This document shows positions 39,428 to 52,526 of a stretch of DNA of 64,000 nucleotides, in pieces. How positions within the stretch are numbered: the stretch's first letter is position 1; each line of letters starts with the position of its first letter. The stretch is taken from contig NW_021638309.1 of the NCBI RefSeq assembly GCF_900090045.1, positions 56,190 through 120,189 of the forward strand, read 5' to 3'. A program made the translations under genes and the position numbers. This stretch comes from Plasmodium malariae (Eukaryota; Apicomplexa; Aconoidasida; Haemosporida; Plasmodiidae). Under the pieces are notes generated by a model. That model was given only the letters and a program-made list of their open reading frames with translations. It had not been told where the DNA came from and did no database searches.

Positions 39428-41983
39428 ATGGAAAATTGTATACCTAAGGTAATATTCATTTTTTTTTTAAACTATTAAATTCACACATAAATTATTTATT
39501 TATGATAAAATATGTTACAGTGCAATTAACGTAATACTTAATACTTAGGTAATTTTTAATAATTCTTTTAAATTCAGAATTTCGCTATTTCTGGATCGGC
39601 AGGATATTTGCTAACCCTCAGAGAACCATTTAGGACTATTAGAGCTCACATACAAAATAAAACTAATTTCTTAAAAACGGTGAAGAACAAAAATTTATTT
39701 AGAAATGAATGCAAACTATTAGCTGATTATCTAATTAAGAATATGTCTCCTCCTCATGGTACAAGCCAAATTATGTGGGAATCCTTATTAAAGTTTTGGT
39801 TAAATCAGTACTTTAAGGATTTAACAAAATATGGTGGATGCCCTATGATTTTAAAAAAAGAACATAAAGAACTTTTAGAATTAAAATATAAAGAAGAGGA
39901 TTTCTGTAAAAAAAGAAGTAGCGATTTGAATGTAATAAAGAGCATAAAAAAAAGAAGCTCAGGTAAATGTGAAAATACATGTTTAGAAAAATGCAAAGAA
40001 TATAATGTGTGGATAAGAAAAATGAAAGATGAATTTGAAACAAAAAAAAGCCTCTTTATAAGTTGTTACAAAGTAGAACCAGCAAAAAAGACCAAAAAAC
40101 TAACTAAAGAATCGACATGTAATATAATGAATCAAGAAACATTTAAAGAACTTTCTGAATGTACAACCTCGAATTCAGCAGAAACTACTGAAGGATTACT
40201 TGAATATAAAAGATTACAAAATGGAACTGAAGGTACAGATCAAAATATTCCCAAACCTCAAAATCAAAATATAGATGTGCCCATTGCACCCAAAGCACAA
40301 ACTGAACTTGAACTACAAATTCCATCACAACCTCCATCAAAACTTATTAAAATTGAAGCTTCAGAAATTCAGCATTTAACTAAAGAAACTGAGGATTCAC
40401 AATCTTTAACAGGTGCATCATTAGAAAAAGCTAAAATTTCTGAAGATGTACATGCAGCATCAGAAGTTACTAATGAATTACTCTCTCCAACTGTTCAAGA
40501 CATACAATTATCTCCTGATCCTGCGAATACACAGCCAACTGATAAAGCATCGACACATACCTTAGCACGTAGTCCTCCTCAAATACCCCATACTACAGGT
40601 ATCACTAATTCTACTTATATTTCTACATTTGAAATAACTATACTAAATAATACATACATATATATGTATAAAATACAATTATAGGTACGACATTAAATCC
40701 AAGTGATAAATATACATCATCTATTTTAATAAGCTTGGTAATTATTATTTTATTTTCTCTTTTTATTAAAGTAATATAATAATAAAAGATTAAAAATATG
40801 AAAATCATTTATTTATTGTAATAGCTTATTTTATAAAAATGTTTTACTTATACTATAGTTTGCTTTAACTGGAATGTTTAAAAAAAAAAAAAAGATAAGT
40901 AGAAGACATGTGAAATTTCTGAGATTGCTTGTACCTTCATTTTGTAACAAGAAAAGTAAAATTTTTACGGATGATCCTTTAGAACACACAATATACGATG
41001 ATGAAGAAATTATAAAAAAAATAAAAATAAATGAACTTACAAAAAATGTAAATTTATCAAAGCGAACAAGAGACAGATCCAAAATCATTGTAGAAGTACA
41101 TATGGAAGTACTCGAAGAATTCAGAAATAAAGAATGGGAAAACATCCAAGACGAATTTTTAGAAATATGCATAGATGAGTTCACAAAAGAGGATAATATA
41201 ACCTTTCCTAATTTAATTGATGATGATCTAATAATAGAAAATATTAAATGTATCAGTGATATTAAAAAACAAAATATTCTATGGAATAAATGGATACAAA
41301 GACATAGAAATCTTTCTCAAAATCTTAAAAAAGACGATTGGTTTAATAATTTGAAGGATGAATGGAAAAGAGAAGTATCTTACATACAAGAAATGGAAGA
41401 AATAAAAAAGAAATCTTCAAATGAAAATCAAAAAGTTTCATTTTTAGAAAGAGAAAAAGATATATGGAGACAGTGGATATCAAAAAAGGGTATGATTCTA
41501 CAACAACATCTTGATCTGTACTGGAATAATGGATTAGCAGAGGAGTTTCGGAATATCTCAGATGAATGGGTAAATGAGGATACTAAAAATTATGTATCAC
41601 TATTAAATGTACAAGAACTGCAGCACAAAGAAAATTATGAAGAATTATGTAAATATATAAAAAAAAAATTATTAACAAAGTTTTGTATTCTCGTGCTTAT
41701 AACAGTATTAGAAGAATATAAAAATGAGGTAAACCTTGAAAATAGGGAATCATATTTGGATAGATCCATAAATGAATGGAAAGGAGAAGGATATTCAAGT
41801 AAAAAGCAAGAAATTACAGAAAATATAATTGAATATAATAAAAATTATATAGAAAATAAAAGAAATGAGGAATTTGATGCTCATATACGGAAAGATAGTT
41901 TCAGAAATGAGATAGAAGATTGGATAAGAGAAGATGACTTATATGCAAATTCTATAGTTAGTGATAGAACAATAGACAAATAG
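39428..41983 (+). CDS. STP1: STP1 protein (STP1-C, four exons, intact)
   Basis: Exons: 39428-39448 (MENCIPK), 39578-40598, 40685-40770, 40859-41983; all junctions are GT-AG and the joined frame encodes about 750 aa. The predicted extracellular exon 2 has cysteines near residues 52, 95 (GGCPM), 117 (DFC), 138, 142, 146, 170, 188 and 202. A long Pro/Gln/Ser/Thr/Glu-rich stalk follows. Exon 3 (86 nt) carries the membrane helix (SSILISLVIIILFSLFIK). Exon 4 begins FALTGMFKKKKKISRRHVKF and is Trp-rich with IVEVHMEVLEEFRNKEW. SURFIN/STP1 tails are related to the intracellular segment of P. falciparum PfEMP1; that is family knowledge, not shown here. The gene ends at TAG, but nine more in-frame codons (DEIAEKQFL) precede a TAA, so the C-terminus may have been shortened. 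It lies divergent to STP1-B. Confidence 0.86.
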
Positions 41984-44882
41984 GATGAAATAGCAGAAAA
42001 ACAGTTTCTATAAATTCATAGGTATACTTCCATAATATATTTAGATGATATTTAAGAAAAAAGGCTATTAATGAAAAATATTATTTAAATTTTTTAAAGT
42101 CTCTAGGAAATAATGAAAATGAATGTAAAGTAATAAGTAATAAAAAGGAAAAAAAAAATCATGAAACATGAAGTTTGAAATTGAAGTATTTAAAATATAT
42201 TACAATTATATACGTTTTTTCATATCTGTAATAATATACATTAGGACACTCCGCTAATACTTGATTTAACAAAAATAGTAATATGTTAATACATATATAA
42301 AAAAAAAAGATTAATATTAAAATTTTTCGAAAATGTTACACCTTGAAAAAATTATAATTTGAAATAATAAAAAAAAACAAAATAAAAAATTTGTAACACT
42401 ATTCCTGAATTAATATAATATTATTACAAAAATTTATATAATTCCATTTTATTCCATTACTTCTTATTTTACAGTTATTTTCACGTTTAGAAATATACTT
42501 ATTTGTATCTTTTATATATTTCCATTGATCAACCGGTTTCATGTTTCAATTTATATAAAAAATTTGTTCATAAAAAAAAAAAAAATAAGGAAAAGAACTC
42601 TTTATATGCATGAAAACTTAATGATAATTTACACAAAATTTGTATTACGAATTATATTAAAAAAAAAAAAATATGCTACATACTTAATGAAAACGTCTTA
42701 TTCTGTTATGAGTTAATGAATATAGTACATTAATAGCGTTCATTTATTGTATATTTTCAAAATTTTACCTATAGCTATATTTGCGTTCTTTTTAATTATT
42801 TATTTTTTGGAAAAATTAAAAAATTATATTTATAAATTCTATTTCTTAATGAATAATTTCATTTTCTCCATAATATATAATGAATAATAAACTAAACACA
42901 TTTACATATATATATATATATTTATAAAAAAAAATTTTCTTTTTTCATTTTTAGGAGAATAAGAAAAAGATACCATAAAACAATATGCTATATATTTTAC
43001 TACAATTGTAGGAGATATTCTCAATTAGAACATACTGCAGAATAAATAATATTTTTAAATAATTGAATTATTTATTATGTTACTTATATATTTTTAAAAT
43101 GTAAAGTAATTATTATTAATGATTGATGAAATATTAATAAAAAGAGCAACCTTATAGTATATCATGGGAATGATATATCTCATCCGATTTATAATGTTAT
43201 TTTTCAATTTTAATGCTATGCTATTGTGTATAAATAATTTTATTACATTATCATTTTTTCTGTTCATTAAAACATGTTATTAATTAACTTTTAGAGCATG
43301 GCGTAAATGTTAAGTAAATATTCACCTTCACGTTAAATAAATAAATTTGTTTTTTTTAAATATATATATTTTTTTTATTTTGTTACACATATTTCAACAT
43401 TTATAAAATGTACAGTAACCATATTTTTTATACTATTATACTTTTTACTAGTAAAAACTTTTTTTTTAAATTATCTTTTAACAGTATTCCAAAAATATTA
43501 ACTACATTTTTTAAAAATTACAATTCTTATAATATATTTATAAATAAAAAAAACGTTTTATTAGAACATTTTGATAATATAGCAAATATTAATTCTGTTA
43601 TAGAATTATAATAATAAAAAATTATACATGCAAATTTTTATGCCGTTTACTTTATTTTAAAATCATTAGAATTCATACAGAACAAAGATATAAATAATTA
43701 TTTTCTCCAAAAGTAATACATAATATATATTCTAATTTTTCAATATCAGAATAATTCAATTAGAAAAAAAAGGAAATAATAAAAATATGCAAATAATATA
43801 TTTTTTAATATAACTAGTTTTGCTCCAATAATGCCATAAATCATGATTTATTCTACTGAACTTTTTTTAATAGAAAAAAAATGGGTAAAAAACATAAATT
43901 ATGAAAAAAATTAAGAGAAAAAGTAAAAAGAGGATAAAAATAATAAACTAATAAGAATGTATAAAATAGATAAAAATAAATATAAAAAGTAATAGAAGAA
44001 TTAGAAGAACAAAAAATAGGTTTGAAAAATCTTATAAATTAAAATAAAAAGAAAGTTGAAAAAAATGTAAAACAATATAATATGGAAAACATAATCTGTT
44101 TTAAATGTTAAAAAGTTATTTTTAAAAACTTATTTTTATCCATTATATAATCGTTATGTATCTTTAAAATTAATATAAGTTTGAGTTTCATATTTTAGTT
44201 ATTTATTTTTATATTTTTTTCTAATATAATTCTTGTCTTCATTTCTACATCAGCATATTTATTATCATATTATAATTATACAGAATAACAAGTCCATAAA
44301 AAAAAAAAATTATAATCATAATAGTATTAATGACGGATAGTTTATTTATTAATAAAATCCATATGGATTATATTAATGATATATCTACATGATAAAAAGG
44401 AATGCATGGGAGAATCTATTGTAACACTTGAAGTTTTATCTATACATTTATATATATAGATTTATTTATATTAAGTTTTACAATAATTTTATATATTATT
44501 ATTATTTATATTTTAAAATTAAATATTTATAAAAAAAAAATAATAAATAAAATAATTTAATGTTATTAAAATAATTATAATGGGGCATAAGTACATAAAT
44601 AAATATTTAATTACATTTAAGTAGATATAGGCGTTTCTCTATAGATACGTTATAACGTTTTTATAAAATTAATTCTTAATAAAAATCATAATTTTTTATT
44701 TTTTTTTTATGTAAAACTTTTTGTTTCATTATTTTTTTTAAATAGTAATTTAAATAATTTTTATAAACTCTATTGTGTTCCGTTTTATTTTTATACATAT
44801 TATTTTATATTGTATACTTTTGTAATTTAATATATATAAATGAAAATTAAATAATATAAAATAACACTATTTATTATTAAAG
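41984..44882. other. Intergenic region with possible coding scraps
   Basis: Mostly AT-rich. A 67-codon plus-strand frame at 43408-43611 starts MYSNHIFYTIILF and ends FDNIANINSVIEL. It looks slightly protein-like in composition but has no recognised motif. A purine-rich, stop-interrupted tract at about 43865-44100 (VIEELEEQKIGLKNLIN-like pieces) may be the remains of a Lys/Glu-rich coding region. Confidence 0.35.
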
Positions 44883-45793
44883 ATGAAGACAATATTCTTT
44901 TTTGTGTCTGTTTCGACAGTCATATTTAAATTGTCTTCTACCAGTTCAAATGATGACTTCTGATGTTGGGTAAGATAAAATATTTCAAATAAATATATTT
45001 GAATTTTAGTTAATTCCATTTAAAAATTAAATTAATCTAAAATATACACTTTTTTTAATATTTTATTTAAATATTTTCGGGAAAAGCAACGTCTCCACTT
45101 TGTAAATCTTATAAATTCTCTAAAGTTATACCAGAAGTATATTTAAAACAAAAGATAGCGGAATACAAATTATCAGAAAAATATAAAAATTTTATTTGTG
45201 AAATATGGCTTAGTAGATGGAAAAAGAAAATGATATAAGATTTTATAAAGTAAAAGAATTCTTGTCCTGAAAAAAAAGGAGGAATTTAATATATTTTTGA
45301 ACAAATTAGATGATAAATGGATACATTACAATCCCAATATGTAATAAGAATATCAATCAGAACTTTATGATGTATTCTCTAGTTGGAGCAAAAATTAATG
45401 TATATAATGGTTTAAAAAAACATGAATCATATTATATATTCCGATTATAAATGGAGAAAAAGGTGGTGCGCTATGGAAATGGCGCTTAATAATAACATTT
45501 TTACATTAATATTTAAAAAATGGCTTATAAGAGAAGAAAAGATACACTAAAAAGTGAAGCAGTAAAAAAAATTCGTAGGTAATTTACAAAAATTTTATTT
45601 ATTTAAATATATTAATTGTAGAGAAAAAACGAATAATGAATAAACTCCTTTTATTTAATTAATAGAATCATTCATTTGTTAAGAAAATTGAAAATAAAAA
45701 CAATGGAATATAAAGAATAATGAAAAAAAGGCTATAACTTGGAAAGCAAATATAGATATAATAAACCACGATATATCTAACAATAAATATTAA
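44883..45793 (+). pseudogene. Decayed tryptophan-rich antigen-like gene
   Basis: Exon 1 at 44883-44969 begins MKTIFFFVSVSTVIFKL, a signal-peptide-like start. It has an in-frame TGA at codon 27 and then a clean GTAAGA donor. From about 45086 a coding-like stretch reads ATSPLCKSYKFSKVIPEVYL, then EKYKNFICEIWLSRWKKKMI, followed by a stop. Further pieces in changing frames are SELYDVFSSWSKN, KWRKRWCAMEMALNNNIF..., FKKWLIREEK, and finally QWNIKNNEKKAITWKANIDI ending at 45793. Spaced Trp residues next to Lys/Arg/Glu, plus a short signal exon, fit the tryptophan-rich antigen (Pv-fam-a/TRAg) layout. The gene has several stops and frame changes and cannot encode a full protein. The family call rests on pattern, so another W-rich exported family is possible. 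Confidence 0.5.
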
Positions 45794-47904
45794 AACATTT
45801 ATATAATTTTCTTCCATTTAGGTACTAAAATTAGAAAATTCCAATGGTTCACTATTTAGGTTTTATGCTTACATTTATACGCTTAAGTTTCAGATTTTAT
45901 ATTATAATGAAGTAGGGAATAGTGCAACGAAAAGAATCCCTGAAAAACATGTTAATCAGTCATATTTTTCATTAAATGTTAGTCATAAATGTTTTATGTA
46001 TTAAAACGAGTTTGTAGAATTTTAAAAATATTTTTAAATAATTGAATTTATAATAACACATTAATAAAATCTGTATAATTAGAATTAATTACCATAGTTG
46101 TCTGGTAAACGCTAAAACAAGCGTATAATTCACACTATAATAATAGGTTTATATAATTTTCCTATCTAAAAATTCATCAGAAAAAAAAAATTAACTAAAT
46201 TATGTAAAAAAACAAAAGGTGCAAGATTTATCATCTATAAAATAGGTATTTCTTTATTTTTAATTCAATAATTGTGTTACCTTATATATATCGAAAATTC
46301 CGTGCATAGAATATAAATATTACTGAAATATGTAAGTAATAGCAAAAAAATAATCAAAAAATAACATATAATTTTTGAAATATATAATCCAAAATAAATT
46401 AATAATATTTATATTAATATAAAAACATACTTTAGTTATGAAGTTTATACATATTTATTATATAATCATCATTTCAAATATTTCGATATATATCTTGCTA
46501 TATAATTATTCATCTGTTGAAGTAATAAATAAAATAATATATAAACAAAATATAAGTGATAATATATTTTATGAGTATTAACCCTTAATACGTTTAATAT
46601 AAATCTAAAATATCATATATTTGGCTAGTCTATAATTATAAAAATTATTATAAAAAATGTAGTTGTTCTGTTGTTAATTTGAAAATATTAATTACGCGTA
46701 TCAAATCGACTTACTCTAAATAATAATAAAAATAAGATATATTATTATTTTAAAACATGAATGCAATAATCATACAACAATATTGTAGCAGAGTAACAAA
46801 ATGATTATATTAGTTTAGAAAATATGTATAGAATTAAGCAGAACTACTTTGACATATATTTTCAGTAATAAGCATATATATATATATCTTATATGCTTCA
46901 GTTCTGCCAGTTAATACGAAAACTTTATATTCTCCTAATAAACTTTAAAAAGATAAACCTTACAATCTAAATAAATATAAATATTACCTATTAATATGTG
47001 ATTAAAACTAATTCACAAATTTAATTTTATAATAGTATGAAAAATAAAACAATATAAAATATATGTATGTATATTCAATATAATATATATTAAATTAATT
47101 TATAATTAATAGAATCAACAATATCGTTATGAACAGTAATAATATAATAATTGGTTTTTATTCATGAAATAATTATGATGTTTCATAATACACAAATTAT
47201 TAAACAATTATAAATTTTTCATATTCGAAAAATATATTATTTCATTATATATTTATACTTCACAATTACTGATTAAAATAGAAATCAAAATATTTTGAGA
47301 ATATTTTTTCAATAAATATATTTTTTTATATATGTCTAATAAAAGATATTATATAAAATAAATATTAATGGCGTTTTTAAGTAAAAATATATATAACCGT
47401 GCAACACAATGATCCCATATAATTTTATTAAATATTAAACTATAGGCGTTTATTAATTTAAAAAAAATAATATAATTTCTTTTAATTGCCTTAGCAAAAA
47501 ATAATTTTAGAATAAAAGATGTTACATTATAGGAGACAATAATGTTTAGCTATAATGTAATTTAACTGAGTTTTATGATATTTTATGAATAATTCTACTA
47601 TTTGCTCCACTTAAAGCAACGACATATATTGTCTATTGAAATTTATTTATTACACAAATATATTTATTATAAGTATTTTTAGTTAAGCTTCAATTATGTG
47701 TTAAAATACAAATTAAAAAAATTTTTAACTTTCAAATTCCTAAAAAGACGAGGAACATATATTGTTGTGTGCATAAAAGACTAATTCTATTCATGCGAAT
47801 TTACAATATTTTAGAAATTATAAGTATTCGTATTAAGAATATCACTAAATATATTACAGACATTACTTATATTAAAGAATTAATCACAGAAATATATAAC
47901 TCTA
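45794..47904. other. Intergenic region, no gene seen
   Basis: AT-rich sequence between the Trp-rich relic and the fam-m gene. The right end is the fam-m 3' flank, with an ATTACAGACATTACTTAT block like those 3' of other fam genes. No coding sequence is supported. Confidence 0.45.
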
Positions 47905-48814
47905 TTAATATGCACTTTGTTCAGACATCAATTTAATTTTATTATATTTTTCATTATTTCCTAAGACTCTACAAATTCCTATTACAAGCACAATAATCAA
48001 TATAAGCATAAGTACACTATATAATGTTAAATAAATAGAAGTCTTCAATGTTGCGTCCCAGTTATTTACATAGTCATACAAAGTTTTCAATATATTACCC
48101 TCTTCAAGTTTTTCCCATGCAGTATTCAAAAATGGTAATCTTGGTAATACATCAATTGCTGCTGCACACAAGGAAAAAATAACAAATATAGCAACTCCAA
48201 TACCATACTTTCTAAATCTTATTTTTCTTAGAGATATATCACAAATTGTCCTGTTTTTTTTAAGAAAATTATCGTAATCCTTTTTTTTAATCCATTTTTT
48301 TTCAAAATGAAAATGTTTTCCATCAAACATCCCATTGTTATAATCTATTACTTCCATATAGTATTGCGCCTTATTTAATGAACTTTTATCAGATTTTTTG
48401 TTTTTTTTTTTGTTCCCTTTTTCATTTATAGTTATATTATACTTTTCATGCTCATTATTATTTGATTTATTCTGTTTTAACCCTAAAATATGCGAATCCT
48501 TATCCTGTTTATATTTTGCTAATAATCGAAGGGTTATTGGATCTAAATTTCTTCCATGTTTGTATTTCGCATCCGCGAATTTATTAAATGTTCGCTAAAA
48601 ACAAAAATTAATAAATTAAATTTATTTTATTTAAAAAATAAATAATTAATTCTATGAAATTATAGTAATTAAAGTAGAATATGTAATATTCGTATAAAGA
48701 ATATATCCTTATATATTATTATCAAACCATATCTATGTTAAAATAACATAACCATGTTATAAGGACTAACTCAAAAGTTTTAATAAATAAGATAAACTTA
48801 ATTATTTGCACCAT
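47905..48814 (-). CDS. fam-m protein (two exons, intact)
   Basis: Predicted exported fam-m membrane protein, about 258 aa. A start at 48357 would miss 79 codons: exon 2 is open from 47905 to 48594 (acceptor TAG). Exon 1 is 48728-48814 (MVQIIKFILFIKTFELVLI..., donor GTTTGA), with a 133-nt intron. The frame gives RLLAK at 52-56, a Lys/Asn-rich spacer, SLNKAQYYMEVIDYNNG, FDGKHFHF at 119-126, helix 1 near 161-179 (GIGVAIFVIFSLCAAAI) and helix 2 near 216-236. The tail is NNEKYNKIKLMSEQSAY, slightly longer than in the other copies. Exon 1 begins MVQ rather than the usual MEQ-like start. It pairs with the fam-l at 51505. Confidence 0.84.
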
Positions 48815-51504
48815 TATACATTTATTTAATATTCTAATAAATTAAGGGAAGAAATAATTATTGCATAATATGCTTCAAAAGATCAATAATGCTATAATTA
48901 TTTTTAAAACAATCTTTTGCTGTTTTCTCTGTAAAAAACTAATAAAAATTATATAAATAAAACATCTATTATAACATCCCTACAGAAAATAATTTTAAAT
49001 ATATATCATAAAATTTTAATCTTAATTTTTATAAAAAATTAACTCTCATTAAGATAAAATAATTTTCATTTATACTTAAATATTTTAAAACTATAATTTT
49101 ATTATATAATATGAACAATTATGTAATTCTTTTTATTCATTTTTTCCAAAATAAAATAAAAAAATGTATAATTATTAAATTTATATAGAATATATAACGT
49201 ATAGAATACAGTTAATATACTGTCCTATAAATGAATACCATATGTACATTTCGTACAGATACTATAAAACTAATAATTCTATTAGTATAAATAATTTATT
49301 TCAGAAGCACCTCTTATTATTTTTAAAAAATATTTATTATTTTAACAGAATAATAATGGTAATAATATACTGTTAGAATAATATTTTCTGTTACATTAAT
49401 TATTACAGATCCTTTAGATAATCCCTGAGCACATACAATCCTATATAGTATTGAATATATATTCCATTATCTTATGTAAGCAGTAACATTTATTTTAAAT
49501 ACCAAAAAAAACTGACTTTTTAATATTCTACCATAATTTTTGAATATTAAAATTGTAAATTATGTTTAAAATATACCATTATAATTAATGAAAAATCTTT
49601 ATATTCATTTACTTAATTTTTTACATATTTTTTTTAATTAATATTTTCTCATATAGAAGAAACATTCACATACAAAAAAAAAAAATAAAATAAATAAACA
49701 TTGTCGAAATATAAGTATTTGTTTTTTCTGTGAATATACTAATTTGATAAATGAACTAAAATATTTTAATATTTTTTTTTAATATTTATTATTAAAAAGT
49801 ATATATATGTAATTTTTATTAAAATTTTCATTATTTATATTTTCATTTTCCACATATATTATTCCCATATATATCAGTCTAATTTTGTATAGTTCCTATG
49901 TATACTTTTTCAAAGAAAAATTGTGCAATGATTATTTCTTTGACTATACTGCACTTTTAAAATATTATATAAAGGTGATAATTCAAAAGTATATTAATAT
50001 TTTATTGTTATTTTCATGTGAATACATAGAAAATTATATATAAAAAAATAAAGTTTAATCATGAAAATTACTTAGGAAATTGTTGCATGCAGTTTCTCAT
50101 CATTATGATTATTTTGATAAAACGTTTTCAAAAAAATATATCTGTCATTTTGATATAATTTGTTAATACTTATCAAACGAATAAAAAAAATATTATCAAT
50201 TTATAAATCATTTATCAAATAATAATTCTTTTTTAATTTTTATTTTGTTTATAGAACTTTTATTATTAATTTGATAAAATTACTAATAGTTAATATAAAC
50301 TTTATGTATACATATATATATATATGAAATAATGTTACGTTTTAACTTAATATATTTACAAACAAGAGTAAACAATAAAACTTATATATAATACTTATCT
50401 GTGCATTATTATTTTACAGAGAAAATAACTGAATTGTTTTTCATTACCCTTAATGAAAATATTTATGGATATATAATACATTCTTAGAAGTCTACAATTA
50501 TGAAAAAAAACAATATTAAATAGAAAACGATTTTAATATACTATTTGTTAATATCAAATTACATATAATTAAGTAATTTTATCCTTTAACGACGTAAAAA
50601 ATAATAAAATTTATATAGCTTATTTATTCATAGATTATCAATATAAATTAAATTTAATTACTTTTATAAAAACTGAATTAACTCCAGAAGTAAGCACAAT
50701 GATAAAATGATAAATAGCGTTAACTGTTCATTTACATAAGAATTAAAATAAATTCAATTTTATTAAACAATAACTAATAACCCAAACACAATAAAGTTAT
50801 TTTTATATACATTTATTTTTTTCCTTTTTAATCTAAAAAAAAATAGCTAAACATTTGATAAAACCACCTATAAAATATGTATTATTTATAACACATATCT
50901 CAAAAAACTTAATTTATAGAGTAATTAATATTTCCTTTTGAGAAAATATATATATATATATATATAATTCTCTACAACAAAATACATACACTTCCTATAA
51001 TTAAATACAAAACAAGTCATATTAATTTTTAATTTTAAATCAGTAAAACGCAGTTTTTGAATTATATGGACATATAATAATTTTGAACTGGAACAAGTGA
51101 AAAATTGAAAAATATTATTTCATACAGTTCAAATGTAAAGTAACTTATGGCTTAAATTAAACAATATATATTGTACTATTATAAATTCATTTAAACACTC
51201 ATACATATATTTTTTATGAATATATATATAAATACACAAATATGTATTTACGTCATAATATTTAATAAACACAAATAATAATTTAAATAAATAATGAAAA
51301 AAAATAGAACATTCAAATTCAAACAAATCTAGAAATATATATTTTTACTGTTGTATATCAAAAAAACCTTGTTTATGTGGATACACTTGACAAAAAGTAA
51401 TCAATTATGGGTACTTTTAATAGCTATATAACTAAAGACATTACAGTTATTACTTCACATTAAATACGTCCTTATAGAAAGTATCATATTTCTTATTATT
51501 CATT
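48815..51504. other. Intergenic region between fam-m and fam-l
   Basis: Holds the fam-m 5' flank with its conserved element (49181-49230), a TGCATGCA palindrome (50084-50091) and the fam-l 3' flank. The open frame at 51129-51326 is low-complexity and not supported. Confidence 0.45.
49181..49230 (-). promoter_or_regulatory. Conserved fam upstream element, copy 5
   Basis: Contains TTATATAGAATATATAACGT, ATAGAATACAGTTAATATAC and TGTCCTATAA, 367 bp upstream of the fam-m ATG (48814). AAATAAAATAAAAAAATGTA lies just on the gene side, as in copies 1 and 4. Role inferred. Confidence 0.4.
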
Positions 51505-52526
51505 TTACCCTTTACTAAACTTAATTTTTTCATACTTTTTAACTTTTTTATGGTAGTAAAAAATACCTAATATACATGTGACACCTATTATAAAGATGGG
51601 TATGAAGTATATAAGAAAACCAAAGAAACCTGTTATATAATAATGTTTATCTATATTAGTACTGGCTCCATTCCGTGCTACTTTAGGAGCTGATTTAAAG
51701 AACGAACCAAAAGAGGAATTTTTCAACCATTCATGTAATGGCCTTAACATTTTTTGTAAAGGCTTCACACCATCTGTGGTTGGTGATACCACTTTTGTAG
51801 CAATAATATTCAATAATTTAAACAACCCCCTTATAAGTCCACAACCATCGAATAAATCCAGTATAAGTAATATACATAACAACAAAACAAATAATATAGG
51901 TAACGTTATTCGAAATCCGTACTTTTTACGTATTATTTTTTGGTAAGTGTTATTACGAATCGTCCTATTGTTTTTAAGAAAATCCAAATAATTTAGTTCT
52001 TTGAATATTTTTTTTTCCATACGGGAATATTTTTTTGTTTCAAATATACAAGATTTATTTTTCTTTCCTTTTTTACTGAATTCCATATTATTTGATGAAC
52101 TTCTATTTGGTTTTCTTTTTAATTCTGCATATATTTGTTCATTACTATATATATCTTTTTTTTCGTTCATTCTATTATTTGAATTGACTTCATTTAAACT
52201 CACAATAAATGTATCGTTATTGTGTTTACATTTTGAAAGTAATCGATAATTCCTTATATTTAATTTATTACTATGCTTACAATTCTCATCCGGTGATTTA
52301 TAAGGCTCACTCTAAATAAATAAAATAAATATTTATAATTTAAAAGCACCTACAACATTATAATAAAAAAAATGTATTAATAAAAATAAATAACAAAGAA
52401 AAGGAATAATGCAAAAATACTTAAATAATATAATCATACAACGTCATCGTCAGAATGGTATATCCATGTTAAAAGGATAAACAAAGAAATATTAATAAAT
52501 ATGAGCAACTTAAATTTTTGTTCCAT
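51505..52526 (-). CDS. fam-l protein (two exons, intact)
   Basis: Predicted exported fam-l membrane protein, about 297 aa. Exon 1 is 52440-52526 (MEQKFKLLIFINISLFILL..., donor GTATGA), the intron 128 nt, exon 2 51505-52311 (acceptor TAG). RNYRLLSK places RLLSK at residues 52-56. CIFETKKYSRMEKKIFKEL precedes helix 1 near 162-182 (TLPILFVLLLCILLILDL). A variable loop follows, then helix 2 near 259-281 (FLIYFIPIFIIGVTCILGIF) and the tail YYHKKVKKYEKIKFSKG. The 36 codons before residue 66 are open, and only the splice to exon 1 supplies an ATG and a signal segment. It is the fam-l half of the pair with the fam-m at 47905. Confidence 0.87.
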
